NCBI RefSeq assembly: GCF_034424375.1
Contig: NZ_CP139965.1
Coordinates: forward strand, 4,898,001-4,962,000
Length of the DNA stretch: 64,000 nucleotides
Direction: 5' to 3'
DNA from: Paraburkholderia kururiensis
Lineage (GTDB): Bacteria > Pseudomonadota > Gammaproteobacteria > Burkholderiales > Burkholderiaceae
A program made the position numbers and the translations under genes. The number at the start of each line of letters is the position of its first letter. The stretch's first letter is position 1. This document shows, piece after piece, positions 8,621-17,439 of this stretch. Under the pieces are notes generated by a model that did not search any database, had not been told where the DNA came from, and saw only the letters and a program-made list of their open reading frames with translations.

Positions 8621-9682
8621 ATGATTCTTGTGACCGGTGGCGCCGGTTTTATCGGAGCCAACTTCGTCATCGACTGGCTGGCGCGTCACGACGAGCCTGT
8701 CGTCAACGTCGACAAGCTGACGTATGCGGGCAATTACGAAACGCTGCGGCACTTGAGCGACGACCCGCGCCACATCTTCGTGCACGCCGACATCAACGAC
8801 CGCGCTGCGCTGGACGCGCTGATGCAGACGCATCGTCCGCGCGCGATCCTGCATTTCGCGGCCGAAAGCCATGTGGACCGCTCCATCGACCGGCCCGGCG
8901 ACTTCATCTCGACCAACGTGGTGGGCACGGCGACGCTGCTCGAAGCAGCGCGCGCGTATTGGGAAGATCTCGCCGGCGCGCAGCGTGAAGCCTTTCGCTT
9001 CCTGCACGTATCGACCGACGAGGTCTACGGTTCGCTCGGCCCGCACGATGCCGCGTTCAGCGAGACCACACCGTACGCGCCGAACAGTCCCTACGCAGCA
9101 TCGAAGGCCGGCTCCGATCATCTGGTGCGCGCGTGGCATCACACCTACGGAATGCCGACGCTCACGACGAACTGCTCGAACAACTACGGCCCGTATCAGT
9201 TTCCCGAGAAACTGATTCCGCTGATGATCCAGCGTGCCTTGCGCGGCGAGCCGTTGCCCGTGTACGGCGATGGTCTCAATGTGCGCGACTGGCTCTATGT
9301 GGGAGACCACTGCGACGCGATCCGCACCGTGCTCGCGCACGGCACGCCGGGGCAGACGTACAACGTGGGCGGCTGCAACGAGCAAACGAATGTCGATGTG
9401 GTGAACCGCATCTGCGCGCTGCTGGATGCGGCGCGTCCGCGTGCAGTGGGCAGCTATCGCGAACAGATTGCTTACGTCACGGACCGTAAGGGCCATGACC
9501 GCCGCTACGCCGTGGATGCCGCGAAGCTCGAACGCGAACTCGGCTGGCGCCCGCAGCAGACATTTGCGGGCGGACTCGCGCGCACGGTGCAGTGGTACGT
9601 GGACAACGAAGCGTGGGTCGAAGCGGTGCTTTCGGGCGAATACCGGCGCGCGTATTTTTCCAATCCATTGGTGCAGGCATAA
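8621..9682 (+). CDS. rmlB: dTDP-glucose 4,6-dehydratase
   Basis: 353 residues, the usual RmlB length. An extended short-chain dehydrogenase fold is shown by VTGGAGFIG (4-12, NAD binding), STDEVYG (131-137, Thr/Asp/Glu of the dehydratase site) and Y158xxxK162 (SPYAASK). It converts dTDP-glucose to dTDP-4-keto-6-deoxyglucose, the second step of dTDP-L-rhamnose synthesis. ATG 8621 starts at the first beta strand; the in-frame codon at 8588 is too early. First gene of a run that continues with rmlA, rmlC and the export genes; the gap to rmlA is 3 bases. Confidence 0.97.
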   Translation: MILVTGGAGFIGANFVIDWLARHDEPVVNVDKLTYAGNYETLRHLSDDPRHIFVHADINDRAALDALMQTHRPRAILHFAAESHVDRSIDRPGDFISTNVVGTATLLEAARAYWEDLAGAQREAFRFLHVSTDEVYGSLGPHDAAFSETTPYAPNSPYAASKAGSDHLVRAWHHTYGMPTLTTNCSNNYGPYQFPEKLIPLMIQRALRGEPLPVYGDGLNVRDWLYVGDHCDAIRTVLAHGTPGQTYNVGGCNEQTNVDVVNRICALLDAARPRAVGSYREQIAYVTDRKGHDRRYAVDAAKLERELGWRPQQTFAGGLARTVQWYVDNEAWVEAVLSGEYRRAYFSNPLVQA

Positions 9683-9685
9683 GCC

Positions 9686-10573
9686 ATGATCTCGAAACGT
9701 AAAGGCATCGTTCTCGCGGGCGGCTCGGGCACCCGGCTCTATCCGATCACGCAGGTCATCTCCAAGCAGATGCTGCCGGTGTACGACAAGCCGATGATCT
9801 ACTACTCGCTCTCCACGCTCATGATGGCGGGCATCAACGACATTCTGCTGATCTCCACGCCTGCCGATACGCCGCGTTTTTCCGCCATGCTCGGCGACGG
9901 ACATCAGTGGGGCGTGAGCATCCGTTACGCCGTGCAGCCGTCGCCGGACGGACTTGCGCAGGCGTTCGTGATTGGGCGCGACTTCATCGACAACCGTCCT
10001 TCGGCGTTGATTCTCGGCGACAACATTTTTTACGGCGCCGATCTCGGCACGCATCTGCGCGCCGCGGACAGGCGCGATGCCGGCGCCACCGTGTTCGGGT
10101 ACCACGTTCACGATCCGCAGCGTTATGGCGTGGTGGAATTCGACGCGGCGGGCCGTGTGCTCTCGATCGAAGAGAAGCCCGCCAAACCGCGCTCGAACTA
10201 CGCGGTCACGGGGCTTTACTTCTACGACAGCGACGTGTGCGACATCGCGGCCAGCATTCGACCGTCCGCGCGCGGCGAACTGGAAATCACGGACGTCAAC
10301 CGCTGTTACCTTGCACGCGGCGACCTGCGGCTCGAAACATTGAGCCGCGGCTTCGCGTGGTTCGACACGGGCACGCATCAGTCGTTGATCGATGCAGGCA
10401 TGTTCATCGCCACGGTGCAGCAGCGCCAGGCGCTGCTCGTCTCCAGTCCCGAGGAAATCGCATTCCGGCAGGGCTGGATCGACGCGGAGCAACTGAATCG
10501 TCTTGCCGAACCGTTGCGCAAGACGGCCTACGGCCACTACCTGAGCTCGTTGCTGGGCGCCGTCGCGTCATGA
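9686..10573 (+). CDS. rmlA: glucose-1-phosphate thymidylyltransferase
   Basis: 295 residues, typical for RmlA. The nucleotidyltransferase signature AGGSGTRLYPIT lies at 11-22 and is followed by SKQMLPVYDKPMIYYSLS. LGDNIFYG and EEKPAKPRSNYAVTGLYFYD are also diagnostic. It makes dTDP-glucose from dTTP and glucose-1-phosphate, the first and feedback-controlled step of the rhamnose pathway. Its stop TGA overlaps the rmlC ATG, so these two are translationally coupled. Confidence 0.97.
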   Translation: MISKRKGIVLAGGSGTRLYPITQVISKQMLPVYDKPMIYYSLSTLMMAGINDILLISTPADTPRFSAMLGDGHQWGVSIRYAVQPSPDGLAQAFVIGRDFIDNRPSALILGDNIFYGADLGTHLRAADRRDAGATVFGYHVHDPQRYGVVEFDAAGRVLSIEEKPAKPRSNYAVTGLYFYDSDVCDIAASIRPSARGELEITDVNRCYLARGDLRLETLSRGFAWFDTGTHQSLIDAGMFIATVQQRQALLVSSPEEIAFRQGWIDAEQLNRLAEPLRKTAYGHYLSSLLGAVAS

Positions 10574-11118
10574 CCATTACCGTACGGCCCACGGCCATTC
10601 CCGAGGTCAAGCTCGTGGAGCCCGCTGCGTTCGGCGACGCACGTGGCCTCTTTTTCGAGAGCTTCAATCTGCGCGAGTTCGAGGACAAGGTGGCCGCGGG
10701 GTTCCACTTCGTGCAGGACAACCATTCGGTTTCGTCGCGCAACGTGGTGCGTGGTTTGCACTACCAGGTGGTGCGTCCGCAGGGCAAGCTCGTGCGTGTC
10801 GTGGCGGGCGAGGTGTTCGACGTGGCCGTCGATTTGCGCCGCACGTCGCCCACCTTCGGGCAATGGACAGGCGTGCGCCTTTCGGCCGAAAACCGTCTTC
10901 AGCTGTGGATCCCGCCCGGTTTCGCACACGGCTTCGCCGTGCTTTCAGAACGCGCGGAGTTTCTCTACAAGACCACGGACTTCTGGTGCCCCGAGCACGA
11001 GCGCACGTTGGTGTGGAACGACCCGTCGCTCGGCATCGAGTGGGGCCTCGATGGCGAGCCCGTGATTGCCGCGAAAGACGCGGCAGGCGCGACGCTCGAA
11101 AACGCAGAAATCTATTGA
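10570..11118 (+). CDS. rmlC: dTDP-4-dehydrorhamnose 3,5-epimerase
   Basis: 182 residues. Cupin-fold epimerase with RGDARGLFFE-like start (GDARGLFFES at 22-31), the catalytic histidine in VVRGLHYQ (His64) and the PPGFAHGFAVLSE strand that contributes the active-site region. It epimerises C3 and C5 of the 4-keto sugar. The 4-base overlap with rmlA fixes the start. The next enzyme, the reductase RmlD, is not encoded after it; the cluster moves straight to polysaccharide export. Confidence 0.96.
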   Translation: MTITVRPTAIPEVKLVEPAAFGDARGLFFESFNLREFEDKVAAGFHFVQDNHSVSSRNVVRGLHYQVVRPQGKLVRVVAGEVFDVAVDLRRTSPTFGQWTGVRLSAENRLQLWIPPGFAHGFAVLSERAEFLYKTTDFWCPEHERTLVWNDPSLGIEWGLDGEPVIAAKDAAGATLENAEIY

Positions 11119-11170
11119 TCGGCGCCGGCAGGTCTGCACGCGTCAGGCCACGAATGAGAAGGATACCGAA

Positions 11171-12415
11171 TTGATTGAGCAAAGCATGGTGCGTCGTGTT
11201 TCGAACCGGATTTCCAGCGGCCGTCCGCATGTTGCGTTGAAGACGGCGTGGGCGTGGCTGGCAACGGCCGCGCTGGGCGGCTGCGCCCTGGCGCCGGGGC
11301 CGTACATGGGCGTGAGCCCGCGCGAAGACACGACGGTGCAGGCCAACGGGCAGACGGAACCCGCCGAGATCGTTCAGAACGGCATCACGTTCCGGTTGCA
11401 TGCGCTCGACGGCAAGCTCATCGCGCAACTGGCTGCGCAGGCGGCGCTCACGCCGCCGAAAGACGCCGCGCTGCCGCGCGTCGCTTCTTCGCCTTATCGC
11501 GTGCGCAGCGGCGACGTGCTGCGCGTGATCGTCTGGGACCATCCGGAACTCAACAATCCGGGCTTCTCGTCGGTGAACAACTCGATCGTGTCGGTGGGCG
11601 CGACGCAGAGCACCGCGTTGCCGGCCGCGACGACGGGCGGCAACCTCGATCCGAACGGCCGCGTCGTGCAGGCCGACGGCACGATCTATTACCCGTACAT
11701 CGGTCAGGTGAAGGTGGCGGGGGAGACCATCGAGGCGATTCGCCGCAATCTGTTCGCACGTCTCGACAAGTCGGTTGCGAAGCCGCAGGTCGATGTGTCG
11801 ATAGCGTCTTACCGCAGCCAGAAGATTTACGTGTCGGGCGCCGTGCGCGCGCCGGGCACCATCGCGCTCATGGATACGCCCGAGACCGTTTCGGACGCCA
11901 TCTCGGGGGCCGGAGGCTACAGCGAGGGCGCCGACCTTTCCGGCGCCACGCTCAATCGCGGCGGCAAGGTCTATCCGCTCGATCTCTACGCGTTCTTCTA
12001 CGGCGGCGACGTGTCGCAGAACGTGGTGCTGCAGGACGGCGACGTGATCAACGTGCCCGAGCGCCGGCTCAAAAAGGTCTTCGTGCTGGGCGAGGTCAAC
12101 AAGCCGGTCTCGCAGGTCATGCCCGTCGGACCTTTTTCGTTATCCGAAGCACTTTCCGATGCAGGCGGCCTCAACGGCACGTCGGCGAATGCCTCTCAGG
12201 TTTACGTGTTCCGGCAAGGGGCGGAGCACACCGTCGACGTGTTCCATCTCGATGCGAGTTCGCCTGGCATGCTCGTGCTGGGCGATCGCTTCGAGCTGCA
12301 ACCGCGGGACGTCGTGTTCGTCGACGCGGCACACGTCACGCGTTTTTATCGTGTCGTCGCGCAGGTGCTGCCATTCGCGAGTTCGCTCTACCTCGGCGCC
12401 CAGGCCTTCAAATGA
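11171..12415 (+). CDS. wza: outer-membrane polysaccharide export lipoprotein (Wza family)
   Basis: 414 residues from TTG 11171, chosen because AGAAGGA at 11157-11163 is 7 bases upstream; ATG 11186 is the alternative and gives 409. A hydrophobic signal ends in a lipobox (AALGGC, Cys about 38 from the TTG). Then comes the Poly_export domain beginning YRVRSGDVLRVIVWDHPEL, followed by SLBB-type repeats (KIYVSGAVRAPG and KKVFVLGEVNKPV). Wza homologues form the octameric outer-membrane exit channel. The gene overlaps wzb by 4 bases and belongs to the rmlB-to-wzc run. Confidence 0.93.
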   Translation: MIEQSMVRRVSNRISSGRPHVALKTAWAWLATAALGGCALAPGPYMGVSPREDTTVQANGQTEPAEIVQNGITFRLHALDGKLIAQLAAQAALTPPKDAALPRVASSPYRVRSGDVLRVIVWDHPELNNPGFSSVNNSIVSVGATQSTALPAATTGGNLDPNGRVVQADGTIYYPYIGQVKVAGETIEAIRRNLFARLDKSVAKPQVDVSIASYRSQKIYVSGAVRAPGTIALMDTPETVSDAISGAGGYSEGADLSGATLNRGGKVYPLDLYAFFYGGDVSQNVVLQDGDVINVPERRLKKVFVLGEVNKPVSQVMPVGPFSLSEALSDAGGLNGTSANASQVYVFRQGAEHTVDVFHLDASSPGMLVLGDRFELQPRDVVFVDAAHVTRFYRVVAQVLPFASSLYLGAQAFK

Positions 12416-12876
12416 TGCGGCGACCGTTGAAGCTGCTGCTCGTCTGCCACGCGAACGTGTGCCGCAGTCCGATGGCCGAACGCGTGTTTCGTCACGTGCT
12501 GAACGACGTGATGGAAGCTGAGGTGAGTTCAGCGGGGCTTGCGGCAATGAGCGGTTCGCCCATTCATCCGCTCGCGCGCGAGGTGCTGGGCGCGCGCGGA
12601 TACGACCGTCCCGGCGACACCAACGCGATGCGGCTCGTGAAGCCCATGCTGGATTGGGCCGACGTGGTGCTCACGATGGAAAGCGGCCAACGGCTGGAGA
12701 TTATTCGCCGGTTCCCGCTCGCGGCGCTCAACGTGTGGACGCTCGGACACTGGATCGATCGCGAGATCGACGATCCGGTGGGCGGAGACCGGGCCCGCTT
12801 CGAGTCGTCGCTCGATCTCATCGAACAGTGTGCGAGGAGTTGGCTACCCGTGCTCACCCAGCAACCTACCCTTTGA
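12412..12876 (+). CDS. wzb: low-molecular-weight protein-tyrosine phosphatase
   Basis: 154 residues. The phosphate loop is VCHANVCRSPMAE with Cys12 and Arg18 (CX5R), and the general acid Asp lies in DDPVGGD at about 121. These are the defining residues of LMW-PTPs. Lying between wza and wzc, it should dephosphorylate the Wzc tyrosine tail and so permit cycles of polymer assembly. The loop has HAN where many family members have xGN, a mild variation. It begins inside the stop of wza. Wzc starts 7 bases after its stop. Confidence 0.93.
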   Translation: MMRRPLKLLLVCHANVCRSPMAERVFRHVLNDVMEAEVSSAGLAAMSGSPIHPLAREVLGARGYDRPGDTNAMRLVKPMLDWADVVLTMESGQRLEIIRRFPLAALNVWTLGHWIDREIDDPVGGDRARFESSLDLIEQCARSWLPVLTQQPTL

Positions 12877-12883
12877 TCCGACA

Positions 12884-15151
12884 ATGGACATGAAGTCAGA
12901 ATCGACACTGCCCAACATGCTGGTGAATGGCGCGGCCCCCGGCCAGACCGACGACGACGTCAGCCTGTTGACGCTCTGGCACAACGTGCAGAGCCACCGG
13001 CGCCTGTTTTGGGGCGTGGCCGCGGGCGTCGTTGCGCTGGCGGTGGCCTATCTGATTGTCGCGGCGCCGGTCTACAAGGCCGATGCCCTGATCCAGGTCG
13101 ACGAGCAACAGGGCTCGGCGCTCGGCGCGCTGTCCGACGTGGCGAGCGCGCTGAGTCTCAATAAGCCGATCGACGGCGAACTCGACATCCTCTCTTCGCG
13201 CGCGGTGCTGGAGCCCGCCATCGACGCGACGCAGGCGCGCACCACCATCTTCGTGGCGAACCGCGTGCCGCTGCTGGGGCGCCTGTATGGCCGCTACAAG
13301 ACGCCGCCGAACGGACTGGCCGACGCACCGCTGGGGCTGACGGGTTTCGCGTGGGGCGGCGAGCGTCTGGTGGTTGCGGCATTCGATACGCCGCGCGTGC
13401 TCTACGGCGAGAAATTTCGCTTGCGCGTGCAGCCCGGCAACCGCTGGACGCTAGAAGACCCGGACGGCGCGATCGTGGCAAGCGGCGGCCTGCACGAGCG
13501 CGTGAAATTCGTAGTGCAGACCGACTTCGGCCCTGCGCCCGGCGTGATCGAAATTCGCGAATTGCGCGGGCGGCCGGGCACGTCGTTCAAACTCGTGGAA
13601 GCGTCGCTGCAGGACACCATCGAAGCCATGCGCAAACGCATGACGGTGCAGGAGACCACGAAGGGCTCTTCGATGATCCAGCTTTCGGTGAAGAACAGCG
13701 ATCCGGCGCTTGCCGCCGCGTTTGCCAACGAAGTGGCGCACGCTTATGTGGCGCTCAACATCAAGCATCGCGCGGAACAGTCGCGCCTGAGTCTCGAATT
13801 TCTGAACCGCAAGCTGCCGGCATTTCGCGACGAACTGGCGCAATCCGAAGACCGGCTCAACGCGTTCCGCATTCGCACCAAGACGATCGACATCGAACAG
13901 CAGACCGAGGCCTTGCTCACGCGCGCGGTGGACCTGACCAAGCAGAAGACGCTCATCGACCTGAACCTGCAGGCCACGCGCGAGCAGTTCCGACCGGGCC
14001 ATCCCGCTGTGCAGACGCTCGAGGCGCAGGACGCGGCGCTGCAAAGCGCGCTGCACGACGTGGAGAAGCAGGTGCAGGCGCTGCCCTCCACGCAGCAGGA
14101 CTACCTGCGCCTCGCGCGCAACGTTGCGGTGGATACGCAGCTCTATACCGCGCTCGTCGCGAACGCGCAGCAACTCGAGGTGGCGGAGGCCGGCACCACC
14201 GGCAACGTGTCCGTCATCGATTTCGCCGTGCGGCCCGACTCCGCCGCGTGGCCGCGCGTGCCGCTCGTGCTCGCGGGCGGCGTGCTGGGCGGCTTGTTCC
14301 TCGCGTTCGTCGTTACGCAGGCCGTGGCCGCGCTGCACGATGCGTTGCGCAGTCCGCTCGATGTCGAGCGCGTGGGCCAAGCGCCCATCTTCGCCGTCGT
14401 GCCGGTCAGCACGGCCGAACAGCAGGTAGCGAAGCTGCGCCGCGGCGCTGCGGACCGCGCCCGTCAGGAAACCGCGTTGCTGGCGAGCCGGAGCCCATCC
14501 GACCCGAGCATCGAAGCGCTGCGCTCGCTGCGCGCGGCATTGCGCTTTTCGATGGTGGGCAAAGCGGGCGGCTCGATCCTCTTCACCGGCCCGACCGAGG
14601 GCGTGGGCAAGACGTTCGTGGCGCTCAACTTCGCGTATGTGCTGGCGCTCAAGGGGCTGCGCGTGCTGATCGTCGACGCGGACCTGCGGCGTGCGGGCGC
14701 ACGACGGTACTTCGCGATGGAACGCGCGTACGCGGGATTCGCGAATGTGCTGTCGGGCGACGCGACACTCGACGAGGCCGTCATTCCAACGGACTTGCGT
14801 GGCCTCGACCTGCTGCCGGCCGGCAGCGCGTTGCCGCCGAACCCGGGCGAACTGCTCGAACGTCCGGCGTTTGCCGCCATGCTCAAGGACGCCGCCACGC
14901 GCTACGACTATGTGGTCGTCGATTCGCCGCCCGTGCTGCCCGTGAGCGACGCCATCACGCTAGCCCAGGCGTGTGATGCAACCTTCGTCGTCTCACGCGC
15001 GGAAACGACGAACCGCCACCAGCTGGCCGAGACCATGACGCGGCTCAACCAGTCGGGCGTGCGCGTGACGGGCCAGGTGTTCAACGGCGTGCAAACGACG
15101 CGCTATGGCTACGGTTACGGATACGGCTATCGGTATCAGGCGCAAGCTTGA
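12884..15151 (+). CDS. wzc: polysaccharide co-polymerase / BY-kinase (Wzc family)
   Basis: 755 residues. Wzz domain with a first membrane helix at about 45-65, a long periplasmic coiled coil, and a second helix at about 460-485. The cytoplasmic kinase domain has Walker A TGPTEGVGKT (568-577), Walker A' VLIVDADLRR (about 594-603) and Walker B VVVDSPPVLP (about 679). The C-terminus is a tyrosine cluster, RYGYGYGYGYRY, the expected autophosphorylation tail. It controls chain length and couples polymerisation to Wza export. ATG 12884 is preferred over an upstream in-frame codon that lies inside wzb. Confidence 0.94.
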   Translation: MDMKSESTLPNMLVNGAAPGQTDDDVSLLTLWHNVQSHRRLFWGVAAGVVALAVAYLIVAAPVYKADALIQVDEQQGSALGALSDVASALSLNKPIDGELDILSSRAVLEPAIDATQARTTIFVANRVPLLGRLYGRYKTPPNGLADAPLGLTGFAWGGERLVVAAFDTPRVLYGEKFRLRVQPGNRWTLEDPDGAIVASGGLHERVKFVVQTDFGPAPGVIEIRELRGRPGTSFKLVEASLQDTIEAMRKRMTVQETTKGSSMIQLSVKNSDPALAAAFANEVAHAYVALNIKHRAEQSRLSLEFLNRKLPAFRDELAQSEDRLNAFRIRTKTIDIEQQTEALLTRAVDLTKQKTLIDLNLQATREQFRPGHPAVQTLEAQDAALQSALHDVEKQVQALPSTQQDYLRLARNVAVDTQLYTALVANAQQLEVAEAGTTGNVSVIDFAVRPDSAAWPRVPLVLAGGVLGGLFLAFVVTQAVAALHDALRSPLDVERVGQAPIFAVVPVSTAEQQVAKLRRGAADRARQETALLASRSPSDPSIEALRSLRAALRFSMVGKAGGSILFTGPTEGVGKTFVALNFAYVLALKGLRVLIVDADLRRAGARRYFAMERAYAGFANVLSGDATLDEAVIPTDLRGLDLLPAGSALPPNPGELLERPAFAAMLKDAATRYDYVVVDSPPVLPVSDAITLAQACDATFVVSRAETTNRHQLAETMTRLNQSGVRVTGQVFNGVQTTRYGYGYGYGYRYQAQA

Positions 15152-15325
15152 GGGGGGCGTACCCATGCTCGTCGATGGACGACGTGTGGGTGTGCTTCAT
15201 CGCATGAGCGTGACGCGACAAGTTGGGTCCTGGACGCCCTGCACGTTGTGCGGCCTTTTATGCGGTTCTTGTCGACGGGTCGGGCGTTCCAGTGCGGAGC
15301 GCTCTTTTTGTTGGGACAGCTCATC

Positions 15326-15904
15326 ATGATTTGCTCGGCACGCCCTTGGCAGCGCGGCTTTATGCCATTCGTCGCCGTCGCGCTGCTCGCTTCGCCCACC
15401 GCCGGGGCGCAGATGATCGGCGATGCGTTTCGTTCGCCGCTGACGTCGTCGCTGCTGCAAACAAGCCAGCAGCGCGACCGGTATCGCCTGCACCGTTCGA
15501 GCGATCCGTACATCGCGTTGATCGAGCAGAGTTCGCCGGATGCTTATCTGCGCCGTCTACAGGCGAGTAGCGATCCCTATTCGGTGGCGAGGTCGGCCGC
15601 CGCTTTGACTACCCCGGCACCGTCGCCGCGCGCCGGTATGCGCGAGGGCGTTGCTGGAGATCCGCTGGGAATTGGTCAGGTAGCGGCAGCGGCCGGCGTG
15701 CCGGCGGGCGTGATGCCTACCGTGATGCCTGCCGTGAGCGGATTTAAGGTTGGCGCGCCGAATGCCGCGGCGTTAGGCCGGTCGATCAGCGTGGTGCCTG
15801 GTGCGGGCAGGCTCGGCATGCCGGGGATGGCCGCCGGCGTGTCTGGGGCGGGGTGCGCGGGGTCGCTTGCGGGGATGGGCGTGGCGGGTGGGGCGTGTCG
15901 ATAG
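15326..15904 (+). CDS. small secreted protein of unknown function after wzc
   Basis: 192 residues from ATG 15326. Positions 1-29 look like a signal peptide (basic start, then FVAVALLASPTAGA with AxA cleavage). The mature N-terminal part has two related stretches, SSDPYIALIEQSSPDAYLRR and QASSDPYSVARS. The C-terminal half is Gly/Ala/Met/Pro-rich and low in complexity, with two late Cys. An in-frame codon at 15248 would bury the signal. It follows wzc on the same strand after 174 bases and is convergent with the polymerase gene. No family recognised; its place suggests a role in EPS secretion or surface retention. Confidence 0.6.
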   Translation: MICSARPWQRGFMPFVAVALLASPTAGAQMIGDAFRSPLTSSLLQTSQQRDRYRLHRSSDPYIALIEQSSPDAYLRRLQASSDPYSVARSAAALTTPAPSPRAGMREGVAGDPLGIGQVAAAAGVPAGVMPTVMPAVSGFKVGAPNAAALGRSISVVPGAGRLGMPGMAAGVSGAGCAGSLAGMGVAGGACR

Positions 15905-16008
15905 CGGTGGGGCGCCGCACAACCGCATAAGGGTGAGTTGAACGACTGATGTTGTTCGCTCAGGCAGCGCATCGAATGGCCAGCTTCACCACCGTTATCC
16001 ATTCGTCG

Positions 16009-17400
16009 TCACTTGGGCAAACCAAAATCGTGGTCGGGCCTCGCAGCGTTGTTCGTATTCACGAGAGGACGCGCCAGGTAGCGCGGAAATTCCCTGGCGG
16101 TAACGCGATCTCCTATTCCTTCGGCGATAAACATCAACACGACGACGATCAGGAAAAACTGCATCGTTTCCAGCACGCCAGTCGAGATCACGAAAACGAT
16201 ATAGCCCGCCGTCATGCCGTAGACGACGGCTCTGGCAGATCGGTTCGCAAGCCGCCTGGCGGTCGCGAAGATCTTCGCGAACACGGCGGAGAACGCGATC
16301 AATCCAAATGTGCCCATGTCGATTGCCCATTGAAATATCGCGCTTTCCGCACCATAGAAGTCGGGGTACGCGCCGGAGCTGAGAATGGAGCGCGTCATGG
16401 AAACGCCACCACCAAAAAAAGGTGCGTCGGAAAAGAATCGATAGGCGATGAGTGCCTGCCCGATGCGCATCTCGAGAGAACTTCCCGTCTGACTGGCGGT
16501 GTCGGTTTGACTGAATACCGAGAGCGCGAAGTTCATCACCTTTTCGATGTATTGAAGTCCGACCACGCTCGCCAATGCGCAGATCACGACGCCGACCTGA
16601 ACCACGACGACCTTGTCGCGGGTGCGCGCAAACGTAATGAAAGTCAACATGGAGAACAACACGAAGACCAGCGGCGTGCGCGAACTCGTCGCGACGATTC
16701 CGACGAGCAGTATGAGTTGCCCACATACGTACCAGAGTAATCGCGAGGTGGATCGATTGGCTCGCAGCAGAAAGATGCCAACCAGAAAAGTGATGGCTTG
16801 AAACGCGCCGAACGTGATGGCATTGGACATCGTGCCGACAGCGCGGGCGCCCCGCACGGAGCCGCTGTAATCGGCTGCCTGCACGCGTCCGGTGGGTGTC
16901 GTGAGCTTGATGTAATCGAAGAACGGATTGAAGTGCGTGAGGAACGCTACGACTCCGTAAAGGGATACGATGAGCCCGGCAATGTAGACCAGTTTGAGTG
17001 TGCGTTCCGCCTGTGCCGGCGAGTCGCAAAACCGCCAGATCAGATAGCACGGGAAGAATATCTCGGAGAAGAGCATGAACGTCGTAACGGCATCCGAGGA
17101 CCAGGTTGCCGGATTGGCCGCCAACGATCCAAAGTACGACAGGCCCAAAAGCGTGAATGCTGTTCGCAGTGGAAAACGGGAATTCTTGATCGTGAAATTG
17201 CAGGCCATCACATACAAAGCGAAGCACGCGATCATGAACAAGACGATGGCCCGGTTCACTGAAAGATAAGGCAGGCTGGAGACATCGACCAGTCCGAAGC
17301 CTTTGGGCGTGATGAAACAGAGAATCGGAAAGAGCAGGGCCATTTTTCGCTGGCGTAATAGCGCGAGCGACAGGCACCAGACAGCAATGAGATAGTTCAT
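16009..17400 (-). CDS. O-antigen/EPS polymerase-like membrane protein (Wzy/ligase superfamily)
   Basis: 463 residues with about 11 to 12 hydrophobic segments and one long polar periplasmic loop in the C-terminal half (around GGGVSMTRSILSSGAYPDFYGAES, given in two parts: GGGVSMTRSI and SGAYPDFYGAES). That pattern, including an Arg- and Gly-containing large loop, is typical of Wzy polymerases and WaaL ligases. In a locus with Wzx, Wza and Wzc the polymerase role is the natural reading. The DNA here is visibly more A/T-rich than its neighbours, as is common for wzy genes. It lies 39 bases after the glycosidase-like gene on the same strand. Confidence 0.75.
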   Translation of the reverse strand: MNYLIAVWCLSLALLRQRKMALLFPILCFITPKGFGLVDVSSLPYLSVNRAIVLFMIACFALYVMACNFTIKNSRFPLRTAFTLLGLSYFGSLAANPATWSSDAVTTFMLFSEIFFPCYLIWRFCDSPAQAERTLKLVYIAGLIVSLYGVVAFLTHFNPFFDYIKLTTPTGRVQAADYSGSVRGARAVGTMSNAITFGAFQAITFLVGIFLLRANRSTSRLLWYVCGQLILLVGIVATSSRTPLVFVLFSMLTFITFARTRDKVVVVQVGVVICALASVVGLQYIEKVMNFALSVFSQTDTASQTGSSLEMRIGQALIAYRFFSDAPFFGGGVSMTRSILSSGAYPDFYGAESAIFQWAIDMGTFGLIAFSAVFAKIFATARRLANRSARAVVYGMTAGYIVFVISTGVLETMQFFLIVVVLMFIAEGIGDRVTAREFPRYLARPLVNTNNAARPDHDFGLPK

Positions 17401-17439
17401 CGGGAAAGAGGTCGTTCCTGAAGAGCGCTTTGTGTCGCG

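Noticed and set aside
8390..10537. 715-residue minus-strand frame over rmlB and rmlA
   Set aside because: Shadow of the rml genes; His/Arg/Val-rich with no recognisable fold.
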